Positions 1 through 5,100 of a DNA stretch of 7,756 bases are shown in pieces. Both the position numbers and the translations under genes were made by a program. The notes under the pieces are model-generated. The model was given only the letters and a program-made list of their open reading frames with translations, searched no databases and was not told the DNA's origin. The stretch's first letter is position 1. Each line of letters begins with the position of its first letter. This DNA is from Geobacter sp. (lineage in GTDB: Bacteria > Desulfobacterota > Desulfuromonadia > Geobacterales > Geobacteraceae): NCBI GenBank assembly GCA_003857395.1, contig RPRC01000267.1, positions 1-7,756 of the forward strand, read 5' to 3'.

Positions 1-17
1 CGTTTTGTTGAGACACT

Positions 18-66
18 ACCAGGAGCTTTCAGGGAGCGAATGCTACTTTTGGCTCCGATACCTGGT
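18..66. other. Imperfect hairpin downstream of the hemerythrin gene
   Basis: The arms ACCAGG (18-23) and CCTGGT (61-66) are fully complementary, and AGC (24-26) can pair with GCT (52-54) across a bulge. This sits just past the end of the hemerythrin gene on the minus strand. There is no T-run on either side, so it is not a convincing intrinsic terminator. It could be part of a mobile-element end or chance. Nothing else recognisable lies in 1-89. Confidence 0.25.
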
Positions 67-89
67 TAAACCGTAAACTTATCAGATGG

Positions 90-551
90 TTATACGATAA
101 TTACCAACTGCGAAAGTTGAGTTAATAATTTCACAACAGAAACAATTTTATTCTCTTGCAGCAACTGAATAGACCTTAAATATTTTTTATCAGCCTTTAG
201 AATATGGTTAAATAACCAGTCTTTCAAGTAGAGCATTGTGTCGGTATCAACATAAGCATTACCTGAATGATACTTATTCTGAAGTTCTAGTATGTTTGAA
301 ATAAATTCACTATGCTTTTCTACATGAGATTTGTAGCCTTGATATTTTGAATCAAGCATTAGCTTTTCTTCAAGGTCGAAATGGTTCTTTGCATATTCCA
401 CAAGCTCAATGAATACATCATCGACATCTACGGTTTCGTTGTAAACGATCCCATCATATAACCTATTTAATTGGCTTACCAAGTGTTGGTGATGTTCATC
501 AACATCCTTCAGTCCCAAGGCATAGGTACTGTCCCATTCTATCAACGACAT
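90..551 (-). CDS. Bacteriohemerythrin (O2-binding di-iron protein)
   Basis: A 153-residue single-domain hemerythrin, the usual length for stand-alone bacterial members. The four-helix bundle carries a non-haem di-iron site that binds O2 reversibly; bacterial members are thought to store, deliver or sense oxygen in the cytoplasm. All seven expected ligands are visible: H21 (in DEHH), H57 and E61 (in HFDLEE), H76 and H80 (in HVEKH), H116 and D121 (in HILKAD). The N-terminal IEWDSTYALG matches the family's opening W-D-x-x-Y motif. There is no signal peptide, membrane segment or fused output domain. The ATG at 551 is preceded by AGGA with 8-nt spacing. It is the last gene of an apparent four-gene minus-strand operon, 24 nt after the small upstream gene. 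The physiological role, oxygen delivery versus sensing, is inference. Confidence 0.95.
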   Translation of the reverse strand: MSLIEWDSTYALGLKDVDEHHQHLVSQLNRLYDGIVYNETVDVDDVFIELVEYAKNHFDLEEKLMLDSKYQGYKSHVEKHSEFISNILELQNKYHSGNAYVDTDTMLYLKDWLFNHILKADKKYLRSIQLLQENKIVSVVKLLTQLSQLVIIV

Positions 552-575
552 TAACTGATCCTAGCAAGCTTTATT

Positions 576-737
576 TCAGTTTTTTGCTTCCAAGTTTCTA
601 ATCTCTTCTATCATTTCTGCTCTGGTCAATACACCCTTTCTTTCCAACAATGATAAAAGAGCTGTCAATTCATATGCATTTCTGATAACAAGTTCATCAA
701 CCGATTCCACTTCTTCCTCATCATGTCGCTCTTTCAT
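576..737 (-). CDS. Small acidic helical protein of unknown function (53 aa)
   Basis: A 53-codon frame beginning MKERHDEEEVESVDELV and ending in EIRNLEAKN, with a TGA stop at 576-578. It is too short for most gene callers. The first 16 residues are strongly acidic, and the rest looks like two amphipathic helices around a G-V-L-T turn (ERKGVLTRAEMIEEI). An AAGG precedes the ATG as a modest ribosome binding site. It fits neatly between the receiver gene (56 nt upstream) and the hemerythrin gene (24 nt downstream), which supports its being real. The pattern 'short helix, kGvlTraEm-EEI' is seen in many small uncharacterised bacterial proteins. I cannot name a family or function; a small regulatory partner is a guess from position only. 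Confidence 0.7.
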   Translation of the reverse strand: MKERHDEEEVESVDELVIRNAYELTALLSLLERKGVLTRAEMIEEIRNLEAKN

Positions 738-793
738 GGTTAAACCTTTTATGCAGCAGTATTAGACTTATTGAAACACTTGACCAGCAGCAA

Positions 794-1177
794 CTATTTT
801 GAATCTATTGCGTTATTGATGCTTGTAGCTAAACCCTCTAAATTGAAAGGTTTCTGGATAACACCCTTAATCCCCATAGTTAATGCTTCATTGATTTCAC
901 TTTCATACCATGATCCACTACATATCAAAATCTTGGCATCCTTATCAACCAATAAGATCTCTTTTGCCGTCTCTAGCCCATTGATCCCTGGCATGTGTAT
1001 ATCAACAATAGTGACTTCTGGATGATGAAGTTGGTAACCATTTATAGCCTCGACCCCATTCTCCGCTTCTAAAATCACGTTAACTCCTTGAGTTTCCAAC
1101 AAATCACGAAGCACCGTTCTAACAAATGATGAGTCATCAACAATCATGATAGTTCTACCAGCAATGGACTTGCCCAT
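794..1177 (-). CDS. Stand-alone CheY-like response regulator receiver
   Basis: A 127-residue protein that is essentially one receiver domain with no output domain. Expected residues are all present: acidic pair D14-D15 (IMIVDDS), phospho-acceptor D59 (VDIHMPG), S87 in the T/S position (LICSGS) and K109 (IQKPF). It should be phosphorylated on D59 by a histidine kinase and act through protein contact, as CheY or a phosphorelay intermediate does. No kinase or chemotaxis gene is in the window, so its partner is unknown. The start at 1177 is supported by GAGGG at 1185-1189 with 7-nt spacing, which puts the first 34 nt inside the preceding zinc-ribbon gene and suggests translational coupling. It should not be called cheY without evidence that it works on the flagellar motor. 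Confidence 0.93.
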   Translation of the reverse strand: MGKSIAGRTIMIVDDSSFVRTVLRDLLETQGVNVILEAENGVEAINGYQLHHPEVTIVDIHMPGINGLETAKEILLVDKDAKILICSGSWYESEINEALTMGIKGVIQKPFNLEGLATSINNAIDSK

Positions 1178-1401
1178 ATTGATACCCTCATTTCATGCTG
1201 AAATGTTTTATTCCTTTTGATGCGAAAGCAATTGGCCTCTGCTTGATAATTACAGACTTCACAGCATATTCGGGCTTCAGAATTGTTAAGAACTTTACTT
1301 GGCTCCATGAGTACCGATTGTCTGCTTTTACCAGGAGTGATGTGACACAGAGAACTCGTATCCCTGTTGCCGCAGGATGGACATACATATCCTTTTTTCA
1401 T
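1144..1401 (-). CDS. Small zinc-ribbon protein
   Basis: An 85-residue protein with two knuckle-type cysteine pairs: C7-P-S-C10 near the start and C47-E-V-C50 in the middle, plus C46, C19, C58 and H20. The C-x2-C ... C-x2-C arrangement is that of a zinc ribbon, which could bind Zn, nucleic acid or a protein partner. The C-terminal third has no obvious motif. The ATG at 1401 has a clean ribosome binding site, GAGGG at 1409-1413, 7 nt away. Its last 34 nt overlap the receiver gene in another frame. Overlap and shared strand make it the first gene of the receiver/hemerythrin operon. I do not recognise a named family; the zinc ribbon is a pattern call. Confidence 0.8.
   Translation of the reverse strand: MKKGYVCPSCGNRDTSSLCHITPGKSRQSVLMEPSKVLNNSEARICCEVCNYQAEANCFRIKRNKTFQHEMRVSIWASPLLVELS
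1185..1189 (-). promoter_or_regulatory. Ribosome binding site of the receiver gene, inside the upstream gene
   Basis: GAGGG with a 7-nt spacer to the ATG at 1177. It lies within the zinc-ribbon coding sequence and decides the receiver start. The same GAGGGTA string at the same spacing precedes the zinc-ribbon ATG (1409-1413). Confidence 0.8.
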
Positions 1402-1408
1402 ATGCGTA

Positions 1409-1413
1409 CCCTC
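1409..1413 (-). promoter_or_regulatory. Ribosome binding site of the zinc-ribbon gene
   Basis: GAGGG with a 7-nt spacer to the ATG at 1401. Only 6 nt separate it from the last T of the upstream terminator's T-run, so transcripts that initiate further upstream must read through the hairpin to reach it. Confidence 0.75.
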
Positions 1414-1419
1414 TTACGT

Positions 1420-1451
1420 AAAAAAGGGACACGGCATCCACCATGTCCCTT
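1420..1451 (-). terminator. Rho-independent terminator (or attenuator) after the Cys-rich gene
   Basis: On the minus strand AAGGGACA (1444-1451) pairs perfectly with TGTCCCTT (1424-1431). A further G-C/G-C pair (1433-1434 with 1441-1442) lies inside a one-base mismatch. The descending arm runs straight into six Ts (1420-1425). This is a textbook intrinsic terminator for the gene ending at 1493. It lies immediately before the zinc-ribbon ribosome binding site, so it may also act as an attenuator between the two transcription units. Confidence 0.85.
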
Positions 1452-1492
1452 CACTACCTCAGAATATAGAATATTCAGCAAACCAAATCTCT

Positions 1493-1684
1493 TTAATCTG
1501 ACAAATCTTCATCAGAGTCCTCGTCCTCATCGATTTCTTCGTCTACAATGCATGCTTCGTGGTTGCATGAGCAGCAAATATGCTCTTCTTCAGTGGAATT
1601 GCTTTCATCTACCTGGTCACACTCATCTTTGCAAGTGCATCTCTCAAGGATTTCCTCGAGGTTACATGTTTCGTTTTTTTCCAT
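1493..1684 (-). CDS. Cysteine-rich, highly acidic mini-protein (63 aa)
   Basis: A 63-residue protein with eight cysteines in two clusters: C7, C16, C18, C22 and C37, C38, C40, C45. It ends in an almost purely Asp/Glu/Ser tail (residues 48-63). The C-x-C-x3-C and CC-x-C-x4-C spacings resemble small metal-binding or metallothionein-like proteins, but I cannot assign a family. There is no signal peptide, so it should be cytoplasmic. The ATG at 1684 is preceded by GGAG with 8-nt spacing, and an intrinsic terminator follows 42 nt after the stop, so it looks like a complete expressed unit. Metal or redox buffering is inferred from composition and from the neighbouring zinc-ribbon and hemerythrin genes. 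Confidence 0.7.
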   Translation of the reverse strand: MEKNETCNLEEILERCTCKDECDQVDESNSTEEEHICCSCNHEACIVDEEIDEDEDSDEDLSD

Positions 1685-1813
1685 TTCAGATTCTCCATTT
1701 CCGATGTTTTTTCAGTTAGTTATCAGGCAATTAATAAAGATACCTATTTCGTAATACAGTGTATACACTTTCAATGTTATGGAATTGTTACGCTTGGGTA
1801 AAAGAAGACTCTC

Positions 1814-1979
1814 TTATCTTGGTGCAAGAGAAATGAATATAAATATGGTGCTTCCTCCACTTGCGGCTATCCTGATATGCCCTCCTTTCTCTTTGGTCTG
1901 CTTAAAGGTCCCAATAATGTGAACTGTAGGGCATGGCATTTAGCAGAAACAGATTGATTCCTCGATACACTTTCCCGTA
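1814..1979 (-). pseudogene. ardC: Remnant of an ArdC-type antirestriction protein, N-terminal domain
   Basis: Two adjacent minus-strand frames together recreate the conserved core of the ArdC N-terminal ssDNA-binding domain. Frame one (1979 leftwards) reads GKVYRGINLFLLN, then MPYSSHYW, and meets a stop (TAA) at once. The next frame continues TFKQTKEKGGHIR, then GGSTIFIF, to a stop at 1814-1816. Intact members read '...GkpYRGINvlLL...YsSpYWlTFKQakelGGhvRkGEkgs.vvF', so one short indel, most simply a 2-nt loss in the codon after the W, explains the break. Only about 55 of roughly 300 residues remain, and the metallopeptidase-like C-terminal domain is missing. After the second stop the same frame stays open to 1712 with a weak VYTLYY resemblance to the next conserved block. 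ArdC proteins protect incoming plasmid DNA, so this points to a former plasmid or conjugative element. Confidence 0.72.
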
Positions 1980-2528
1980 GTGCCTATGGCAGAGTCAGAC
2001 CCGGTAAAGTCTGTGGGACACTCTAGTACTCTTGATCGGGACATTGAAAAAAGAGAGGACGTCCTGAAAAACCTTTTGAAACTGTCTGAAATGGTTGGGC
2101 GGAGGGCCAGAAGATACCAGGTGGCAGGAAAAACGATACATCTCTATGTTCGGTATGCAGACTTTTTCTCCAGCTTCGGTAAGCAAATGACCTTTTCCGG
2201 GTATGTAAACCAGAGCGATGAGATATACCGGGCCGCGGTGAAACTATACGATTCAACGGAGCATGCCCAACCGGTGAGAATGCTGGGAGTGAGACTCACG
2301 AATCTGCAGCATAGCAGTGAACAGTTGCCACTGTTCCAGGAGGATAGAAAAAAGCTATTCCTTACCAACGCCATGGATGAAGTCAACAACCGGTTTGGTG
2401 AGTTTGCGGTCACGTTTGGGTCCTTAATGGAAAAAGGGAAGGATTGCGAAGAGAGAAAGCTGGAAGGCTCGACCGTCATATCGCCTGCCTGGAGGCCAGA
2501 GGGGATCCGAAAGGTGGATGTGAAGTAG
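1980..2528 (+). pseudogene. dinB: C-terminal fragment of a Y-family DNA polymerase
   Basis: The 182-codon frame matches the little-finger domain and tail of DinB/ImpB-type lesion-bypass polymerases. It opens with PVKSVGHSSTL, the strongly conserved start of the C-terminal domain. KTIHLYVRYADF and MLGVRLTNL follow, and it ends with PAWRPEGIRKVDVK, a typical native C-terminus. Full-length members have about 400 residues. The whole catalytic half (palm, fingers, thumb and the metal-binding Asp/Glu residues) is absent, because the sequence to the left of 1980 belongs to the ardC remnant on the other strand. The only start is a GTG at 1980 without a clear ribosome binding site. Expression as a functional enzyme is not possible from this piece; a free little-finger domain is unlikely to be selected for. 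No frameshift is visible inside it. Confidence 0.85.
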
Positions 2529-2667
2529 CTTTTCCCGCAGAATTAAGTTCTTCTTTTTTCTCCACGACCTACATTTACCCTTTCACACCAGCCGCTCAAT
2601 CACGTATTCCCTGCGGACCAACAGACGTTCCGAGTCGGTACTCCGCTCAGCGGAAGATTGACGTTAA
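2529..2667. other. Unassigned junction DNA between two gene fragments
   Basis: This 139-bp stretch joins the polymerase fragment to the Tn3-type transposase fragment. It holds a 6-bp inverted repeat TCCGCT/AGCGGA (2642-2647, 2649-2654) around one base. I find no Tn3-type terminal repeat, start codon with a ribosome binding site, or recognisable protein in any frame. It is probably a leftover of a third, unidentified element. Confidence 0.5.
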
Positions 2668-3228
2668 TCAGCTTATCCCAAGTTGGCGCCAGTATTGTCT
2701 AAAGCAATTGATTGGGACATTATCCGCCAGCAGTACGACCAGATGGTAAAATATGCGACAGCGCTCCGACTCGGCACGGCCGAAACGGAGGCCATCCTGC
2801 GGAGGTTTACTCGGAGCAATGTCCAGCACCCCACCTACAAAGCGTTTGCCGCACTCGGCAAGGCAATCAAAACAATCTTCCTCTGCCGTTATCTCCATAG
2901 TGAAGAGCTGCGCCGGGAAATCAATGGGGGGCTGAATGTGGTTGAACAATGGAACGGAGCTACGGATTTTGTCAGATTTGCTCGTCGAGGGGAATTCGTG
3001 AGCAATGTACGAGAAGACCACGAGGTCAGCATGCTGGCTCTTCATCTGTTGCAGAACTGCATGGTCTACATCAATACCCTCATGCTCCAGCAACTGTTGG
3101 CACATCCGCAATGGGAGCAACGGCTCACAACGAGAGATCAATCAGCCTTGACGCCGCTGATTTGGGAACATGTGAACCCGTATGGCCGCTTTGAACTCGA
3201 CATGAATTCACGCTTGGCACTTCAGTGA
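2668..3228 (+). pseudogene. tnpA: C-terminal fragment of a Tn3-family transposase (divergent lineage)
   Basis: The frame is open from the TAA at 2665-2667 and reads [20 protein letters not shown], then [20 protein letters not shown], then [12 protein letters not shown] to a stop at 3228. This is the C-terminal part of the Tn3-family DDE transposase (whole proteins are about 1,000 residues). The third catalytic acid is kept, the Glu of GLNVVE (codon 2944-2946). The two catalytic Asp motifs and everything before them are gone. The lineage differs from the Tn21-like elements at 4390-7756: it has GLNVVE where they have GLNKGE, and [11 protein letters not shown] where they have HINLTGDY. There is no good start codon and no terminal repeat after the stop; the next fragment follows directly. 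It is a decayed piece, still free of internal stops. Confidence 0.88.
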
Positions 3229-3244
3229 TCCCAAATGGCCCCTG

Positions 3245-3517
3245 GTGACACGACTGTTGGTTCTACCCCTTGAACTGATTGCCAGAAGCGAATACGGCCT
3301 CATGGTTCAACTGCTTGGCGGTCTCATTACCTATCTGTTGCTTGCCATCTATTGCCGTGAGCATCACCAGGAGCCAGTCAGCATTAGCAGGGTACGAGAA
3401 TTACGCAATCAGATCGCAAATGAAGCAGCCGAAGATCAGAGCCAGCGAACAAGAAAACAAGGCAAACCAAACAAAATAAGACAGTTAAAGCGCAAGAAAC
3501 GTCGTGCAAAGACCTAA
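3245..3517 (+). pseudogene. C-terminal tail of an IS4-type transposase
   Basis: The frame carries GLMVQLLGGLITYLLLAIYC, followed by EPVSISRVRELRNQI and a long Arg/Lys/Gln-rich tail. The first two blocks are typical of the end of DDE transposases of the IS4 superfamily, just after the last catalytic region. Catalytic residues would lie upstream and are missing. The frame is open a little further left than the GTG at 3245, to about 3229, so the true junction with the preceding Tn3-family fragment lies somewhere in 3229-3285. The two fragments are in different frames. No terminal inverted repeat could be identified in the 75 bp after the stop. Confidence 0.65.
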
Positions 3518-3561
3518 CCGGACGTTACTGATTTGGACTATCATTTAAATATAAATATATA

Positions 3562-3575
3562 AAGGGCGTCCCCTT
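3562..3575 (-). terminator. Possible back-up terminator hairpin
   Basis: A 5-bp stem AAGGG/CCCTT with a 4-nt loop is followed on the minus strand by TATATATTTATATTT. It lies just beyond the stronger terminator at 3593-3624 and shares AAAGGGCG with it. The stem is short, so this is weak. Confidence 0.35.
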
Positions 3576-3592
3576 GTACTTGTGACAAAAGG

Positions 3593-3624
3593 AAAGGGCG
3601 TTACCTATAACGGTTACGCCCCTT
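3593..3624 (-). terminator. Rho-independent terminator of the PEP-CTERM gene
   Basis: The arms 3593-3605 and 3612-3624 pair at 11 of 13 positions around a 6-nt loop. On the minus strand the stem is followed by TTTCCTTTTG. It lies 26 nt past the stop of the PEP-CTERM gene. The plus-strand side has no T-run, so it serves the minus strand. Confidence 0.8.
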
Positions 3625-3650
3625 AACAAAATTAATCTATGAGTAAAAGA

Positions 3651-4187
3651 TTATGCTTTGTTGTTCTTACGACGATTTCCGTAGATGGCAAGGCCTGCAA
3701 TACCAAATCCAAGTAGCATCATTGTGCTTGGTTCTGGAACTGGAGCTGAGTCAACGCTCCAGTTAACTATTCGATCATTTGAATCTATTCCGTATATATA
3801 TGTATCTTGACCTTCATCCACCAACAGCAAACTCCCGGCGGAGGTTGAAGCTAATGGGTCCCAAGTCAAGCCAATGATATGGCTCCAAGAAGAAGGAGTA
3901 CCATCCATTAACCAGTCACTATACAATCCTGCGCTAACACCATAAGCAGATGGATTGGTTTGCTCAGTTCCCTGCCACCAAGTCCAACTATAATAATCAG
4001 TTCCGTTTAAATATCCTGATGTCGATATCATACCTTGATATCCATCATTGAATGTAATCGCGCCATTCCATGTGGCACCAGATTCAAAATACAAATGTAC
4101 ATTCTCCATAATAGTAGCATTTGAAATACCCACGATGCCAAACATCAGTAAGCTGCAGACAAATAGCGACACCAATTTTCTTTTCAT
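3651..4187 (-). CDS. PEP-CTERM sorting-domain protein, secreted
   Basis: A 178-residue exported protein. Residues 1-24 form a signal peptide: MKRK, a hydrophobic run, and a likely cleavage after SNA. The middle is rich in Trp, Tyr, Ser, Thr and Gly with no recognisable enzymatic domain. The C-terminus is a classic PEP-CTERM signal: VPEPST at 150-155, a hydrophobic helix (MMLLGFGIAGLAIYG) and a basic end (NRRKNNKA). Such proteins are processed and sorted by an exosortase of the EpsH type and are usually linked to exopolysaccharide or biofilm. No exosortase is in the window. The longer frame to 4211 is rejected, because a perfect AGGAGG lies 6 nt before the ATG at 4187, inside that extension. 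The gene stands alone with its own sigma-54 promoter and terminator. Confidence 0.92.
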   Translation of the reverse strand: MKRKLVSLFVCSLLMFGIVGISNATIMENVHLYFESGATWNGAITFNDGYQGMISTSGYLNGTDYYSWTWWQGTEQTNPSAYGVSAGLYSDWLMDGTPSSWSHIIGLTWDPLASTSAGSLLLVDEGQDTYIYGIDSNDRIVNWSVDSAPVPEPSTMMLLGFGIAGLAIYGNRRKNNKA

Positions 4188-4193
4188 TTGAAA

Positions 4194-4199
4194 CCTCCT
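4194..4199 (-). promoter_or_regulatory. Ribosome binding site that fixes the PEP-CTERM start
   Basis: A perfect AGGAGG with a 6-nt spacer to the ATG at 4187. It rules out the upstream in-frame ATG at 4211 as the main start. Confidence 0.9.
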
Positions 4200-4224
4200 T
4201 AAATATTTCATATTATCGTGTTAA

Positions 4225-4239
4225 GCAATGTGTGTGCCA
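4225..4239 (-). promoter_or_regulatory. Sigma-54 (RpoN) -24/-12 promoter of the PEP-CTERM gene
   Basis: Minus strand TGGCACACACATTGC matches the RpoN consensus TGGCAC-N5-TTGC, with exactly 10 nt between the invariant GG and GC. Transcription would start about 12 nt further on, near 4213, giving a short leader of about 26 nt that contains the AGGAGG. RpoN control with the PrsK/PrsR two-component system is known for PEP-CTERM genes in several bacteria, so the match agrees with both sequence and context. An enhancer-binding protein would be required; its site is not identified. Confidence 0.85.
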
Positions 4240-4254
4240 TATTGTAACAATATG
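4238..4254. promoter_or_regulatory. 17-bp perfect palindrome abutting the -24 element
   Basis: CATATTGTAACAATATG has 8-bp perfect arms around one central A. It overlaps the first two bases of the sigma-54 -24 box. It could be an operator for a repressor, or chance in AT-rich DNA. From 4255 to 4389 I see nothing further that I can name. Confidence 0.45.
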
Positions 4255-4389
4255 ATTTTATTAAATTAATCCATAGAGTTCAGCAAAACTCCACTGTTTG
4301 TAAGATTTCCCGACAAGTTATATTGCATGGGAACACAAATGTATATAGTTTTAGGGGACATTCTAGAATGGCGCTAGTTTAAGCTTATA

Positions 4390-4427
4390 GGGGTCACTAC
4401 AGAAAACGGAAAAAATCGTACGCTAAG
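4390..4427 (+). repeat. 38-bp terminal inverted repeat of Tn3-family element 1
   Basis: It begins GGGGTCACTACAGAAAACGG and ends ATCGTACGCTAAG, the layout of Tn21/Tn501-type ends (GGGGTC...AGAAAACGG...CGCTAAG). The tnpA stop codon at 4423-4425 lies inside it, as is common in this subgroup. The five bases outside it, TTATA (4385-4389), would be the target duplication if the other end were present. Confidence 0.9.
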
Positions 4428-5100
4428 GATTTCGTACCGGTCGCAATGACCTGTATTTACTGCGTTCCGCCTTTTTTGATTGCTTCCAGATGTAATCACC
4501 AGTCAGGTTTATATGCTCCCAGCCCAGGGGCGACAAGTTCCTGAGCAGATTGTCATCAACTTTCTTTCCATGTTCCTGTAACGCTTGGATGGCTTTTTCC
4601 AAGTATACCGTATTCCAAAGGATGATTGCCGCCACCACAAGGTTAAGGCCACTGGCCCGATAACGCTGATGCTCAAAGCTGCGGTCCCTCATCTCACCCA
4701 AGCGGTTGAAGAACACTGCCCGAGCCAGAGCATTTTTCGACTCACCTTTGTTCAACCCGGCATTGACCCGTCGCCGCAAATCAACATTTTGCAACCAGTC
4801 CAGAGTAAACAGGGTCCTTTCAATCTTTCCCAACTCGCGCAGCGCCACGGCCAAGCCATTTTGTCTTGGGTAGCTCCCAATTTTACGTAAAATAAGCGAC
4901 GCCGTTACCACGCCGCTTTTAATTGATGCAGCCAGCCTGAGTATATCATCCCAATGGCTCTGTATCTGCCGGTGATTCACGACGCCACCCACAAGCGGGT
5001 CAATTGCCCGATACTTGACCTTTCCGTCAGGCAGGTACAATTTCTTCTCGGCCAGGTCCCTGATCCGAGGTGCAAAGCGAAAGCCGCGCAGGTGCATCAA
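4423..5100 (-). pseudogene. tnpA: 3' end of tnpA of element 1, interrupted by element 2
   Basis: 225 codons match the C-terminal part of Tn21/Tn501 transposases: [41 protein letters not shown] and [13 protein letters not shown]. The last catalytic acid is kept (Glu of NKGE, codon 4741-4743). Both catalytic Asp residues, which come earlier in the protein, are missing. The reading frame is intact up to 5100, where the Leu-Met-His-Leu block is followed immediately upstream by the GGGGTC end of element 2. So this is an insertional disruption and not gradual decay. The Met at 5100 is internal and has no ribosome binding site. Base composition is lower in GC than the tnpA of element 2, and the two proteins differ at many positions, so they are distinct elements. 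Confidence 0.9.

Larger units (their letters stand above)
4390..5100. mobile_element. Tn3-family element 1 (Tn21-like), right end only
   Basis: 711 bp holding the terminal repeat and the 3' end of tnpA. It is cut at 5100, where the terminal repeat of element 2 begins. The matching left part of element 1 is not in the window. Confidence 0.85.

Noticed and set aside
18..72. Integron attC-like site (hairpin next to GTTAAAC at 65-71)
   Set aside because: GTTAAAC fits the core-site pattern, but there is no matching complementary core site at the other side of the hairpin.
64..746. Repeated TGGTTAAACC at 63-72 and 737-746 as cassette boundaries
   Set aside because: Ten-base repeats are expected many times by chance in this length, and the copies flank no consistent structure.
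1758..1769. Perfect 12-bp palindrome AGTGTATACACT as an operator for the Cys-rich gene
   Set aside because: About two perfect 12-bp palindromes are expected by chance in a window this size, and it lies within possible decayed ardC coding sequence.
1195..1801. Plus-strand frames opposite the zinc-ribbon and Cys-rich genes
   Set aside because: They are antisense to genes with good start signals and carry low-complexity Phe/Ser/Cys-rich sequence typical of reverse reading.
2583..2663. Minus-strand 26-codon tail ending in RREYVIERLV
   Set aside because: No start codon, a stop directly upstream, and no family recognised; too short to support.
1995..3141. Minus-strand frames of 60-157 codons opposite the polymerase and Tn3-family fragments
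   Set aside because: Plus-strand translations match known families strongly; the reverse frames match nothing.
3651..4211. Longer PEP-CTERM frame starting at 4211
   Set aside because: The AGGAGG at 4194-4199 lies inside the extension and is ideally placed for the ATG at 4187, which also gives a normal signal peptide; the predicted transcript start is close to 4213.
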